This document shows, piece by piece, positions 63,870 to 64,000 of a stretch of DNA of 64,000 bases (positions are counted from its first letter, which is position 1; every line of letters starts with the position of its first letter). This DNA is from Natronomonas salsuginis (GTDB lineage: Archaea > Halobacteriota > Halobacteria > Halobacteriales > Haloarculaceae), in NCBI RefSeq assembly GCF_005239135.1, contig NZ_QKNX01000005.1, positions 1-64,000 on the forward strand, in the 5' to 3' direction. The position numbers were made by a program, and so were the translations under genes. Under the pieces are notes generated by a model, which searched no databases, had not been told where the DNA came from, and worked only from the letters and a program-made list of their open reading frames with translations.

Positions 63870-64000
63870 TAGTACCTTGTTTGGCAAAAACAATAAAAAA
63901 GTTCGGTTTCGAATCGGCTTTGTCACAAAAAAATCGAAGGTTACCAGACAAGGATTCCCGTCACGGTCATGATTAGACGATAGCACGCTCAGGCATGCTT

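Overview
The window is haloarchaeal (class Halobacteria). The evidence is very acidic proteins, GC-rich third codon positions in the first 26 kb, TATA boxes about 25-30 nt ahead of start codons (leaderless transcripts), a Tat-type lipoprotein signal, F420 genes, IS1341-type TnpB, and lineage-restricted proteins: the rod-determining factor RdfA, the archaea-specific SMC-related protein, HalOD1 and DUF6610. I cannot name the genus. The density of broken insertion sequences and decayed genes suggests a plastic chromosomal island or a megaplasmid.

1-26 kb, GC-rich. It opens with a frameshifted TnpB element set into a transposase remnant. Then come cofH (F420 synthesis), a fused 3-hydroxyacyl-CoA dehydrogenase/enoyl-CoA hydratase, a complete proton-translocating transhydrogenase operon (pntAa-pntAb-pntB) and an NADPH:F420 reductase. 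From 8.6 to 17.8 kb lies a gene graveyard: pieces of two archaea-specific SMC genes, both halves of methylmalonyl-CoA mutase, an acyl-CoA dehydrogenase, etfA, a MaoC hydratase fused to antisense mutase sequence, an MFS transporter, and several transposases. From 17.8 to 24.6 kb is an intact acyl-CoA module: an ACAD10/11-like dehydrogenase divergent from its partner APH-type kinase, a thiolase, a 3-hydroxyacyl-CoA dehydrogenase and a second acyl-CoA dehydrogenase. A decayed DUF6610 gene and an apparently intact IS1341-type TnpB element close the region.

26.9-59 kb, clearly lower in GC. This is a large catabolic island, mostly on the minus strand and punctuated by transposase debris. It encodes a tripartite tricarboxylate transporter (tctC-tctB-tctA), an MFS carrier, a Cat1-type CoA-transferase, three CaiB/BaiF CoA-transferases (two of them a tandem pair of which one lacks the catalytic Asp), an acyl-CoA dehydrogenase, a MaoC-type hydratase, an acyl-CoA synthetase, two SDRs, two MmgE/PrpD proteins, an F420-type luciferase-family oxidoreductase, an M29/NicX-like enzyme, an MBL hydrolase and an IclR regulator. 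I infer uptake of a carboxylate (perhaps a substituted di- or tricarboxylate), its activation to a CoA thioester and beta-oxidation-like breakdown. The substrate is unknown.

59-64 kb. After about 2 kb of debris, including an IS6-family remnant, come rdfA and, convergently, the archaea-specific SMC-related ATPase gene, a pair tied to haloarchaeal cell shape. No rRNA, tRNA, CRISPR array or replication origin was recognised.
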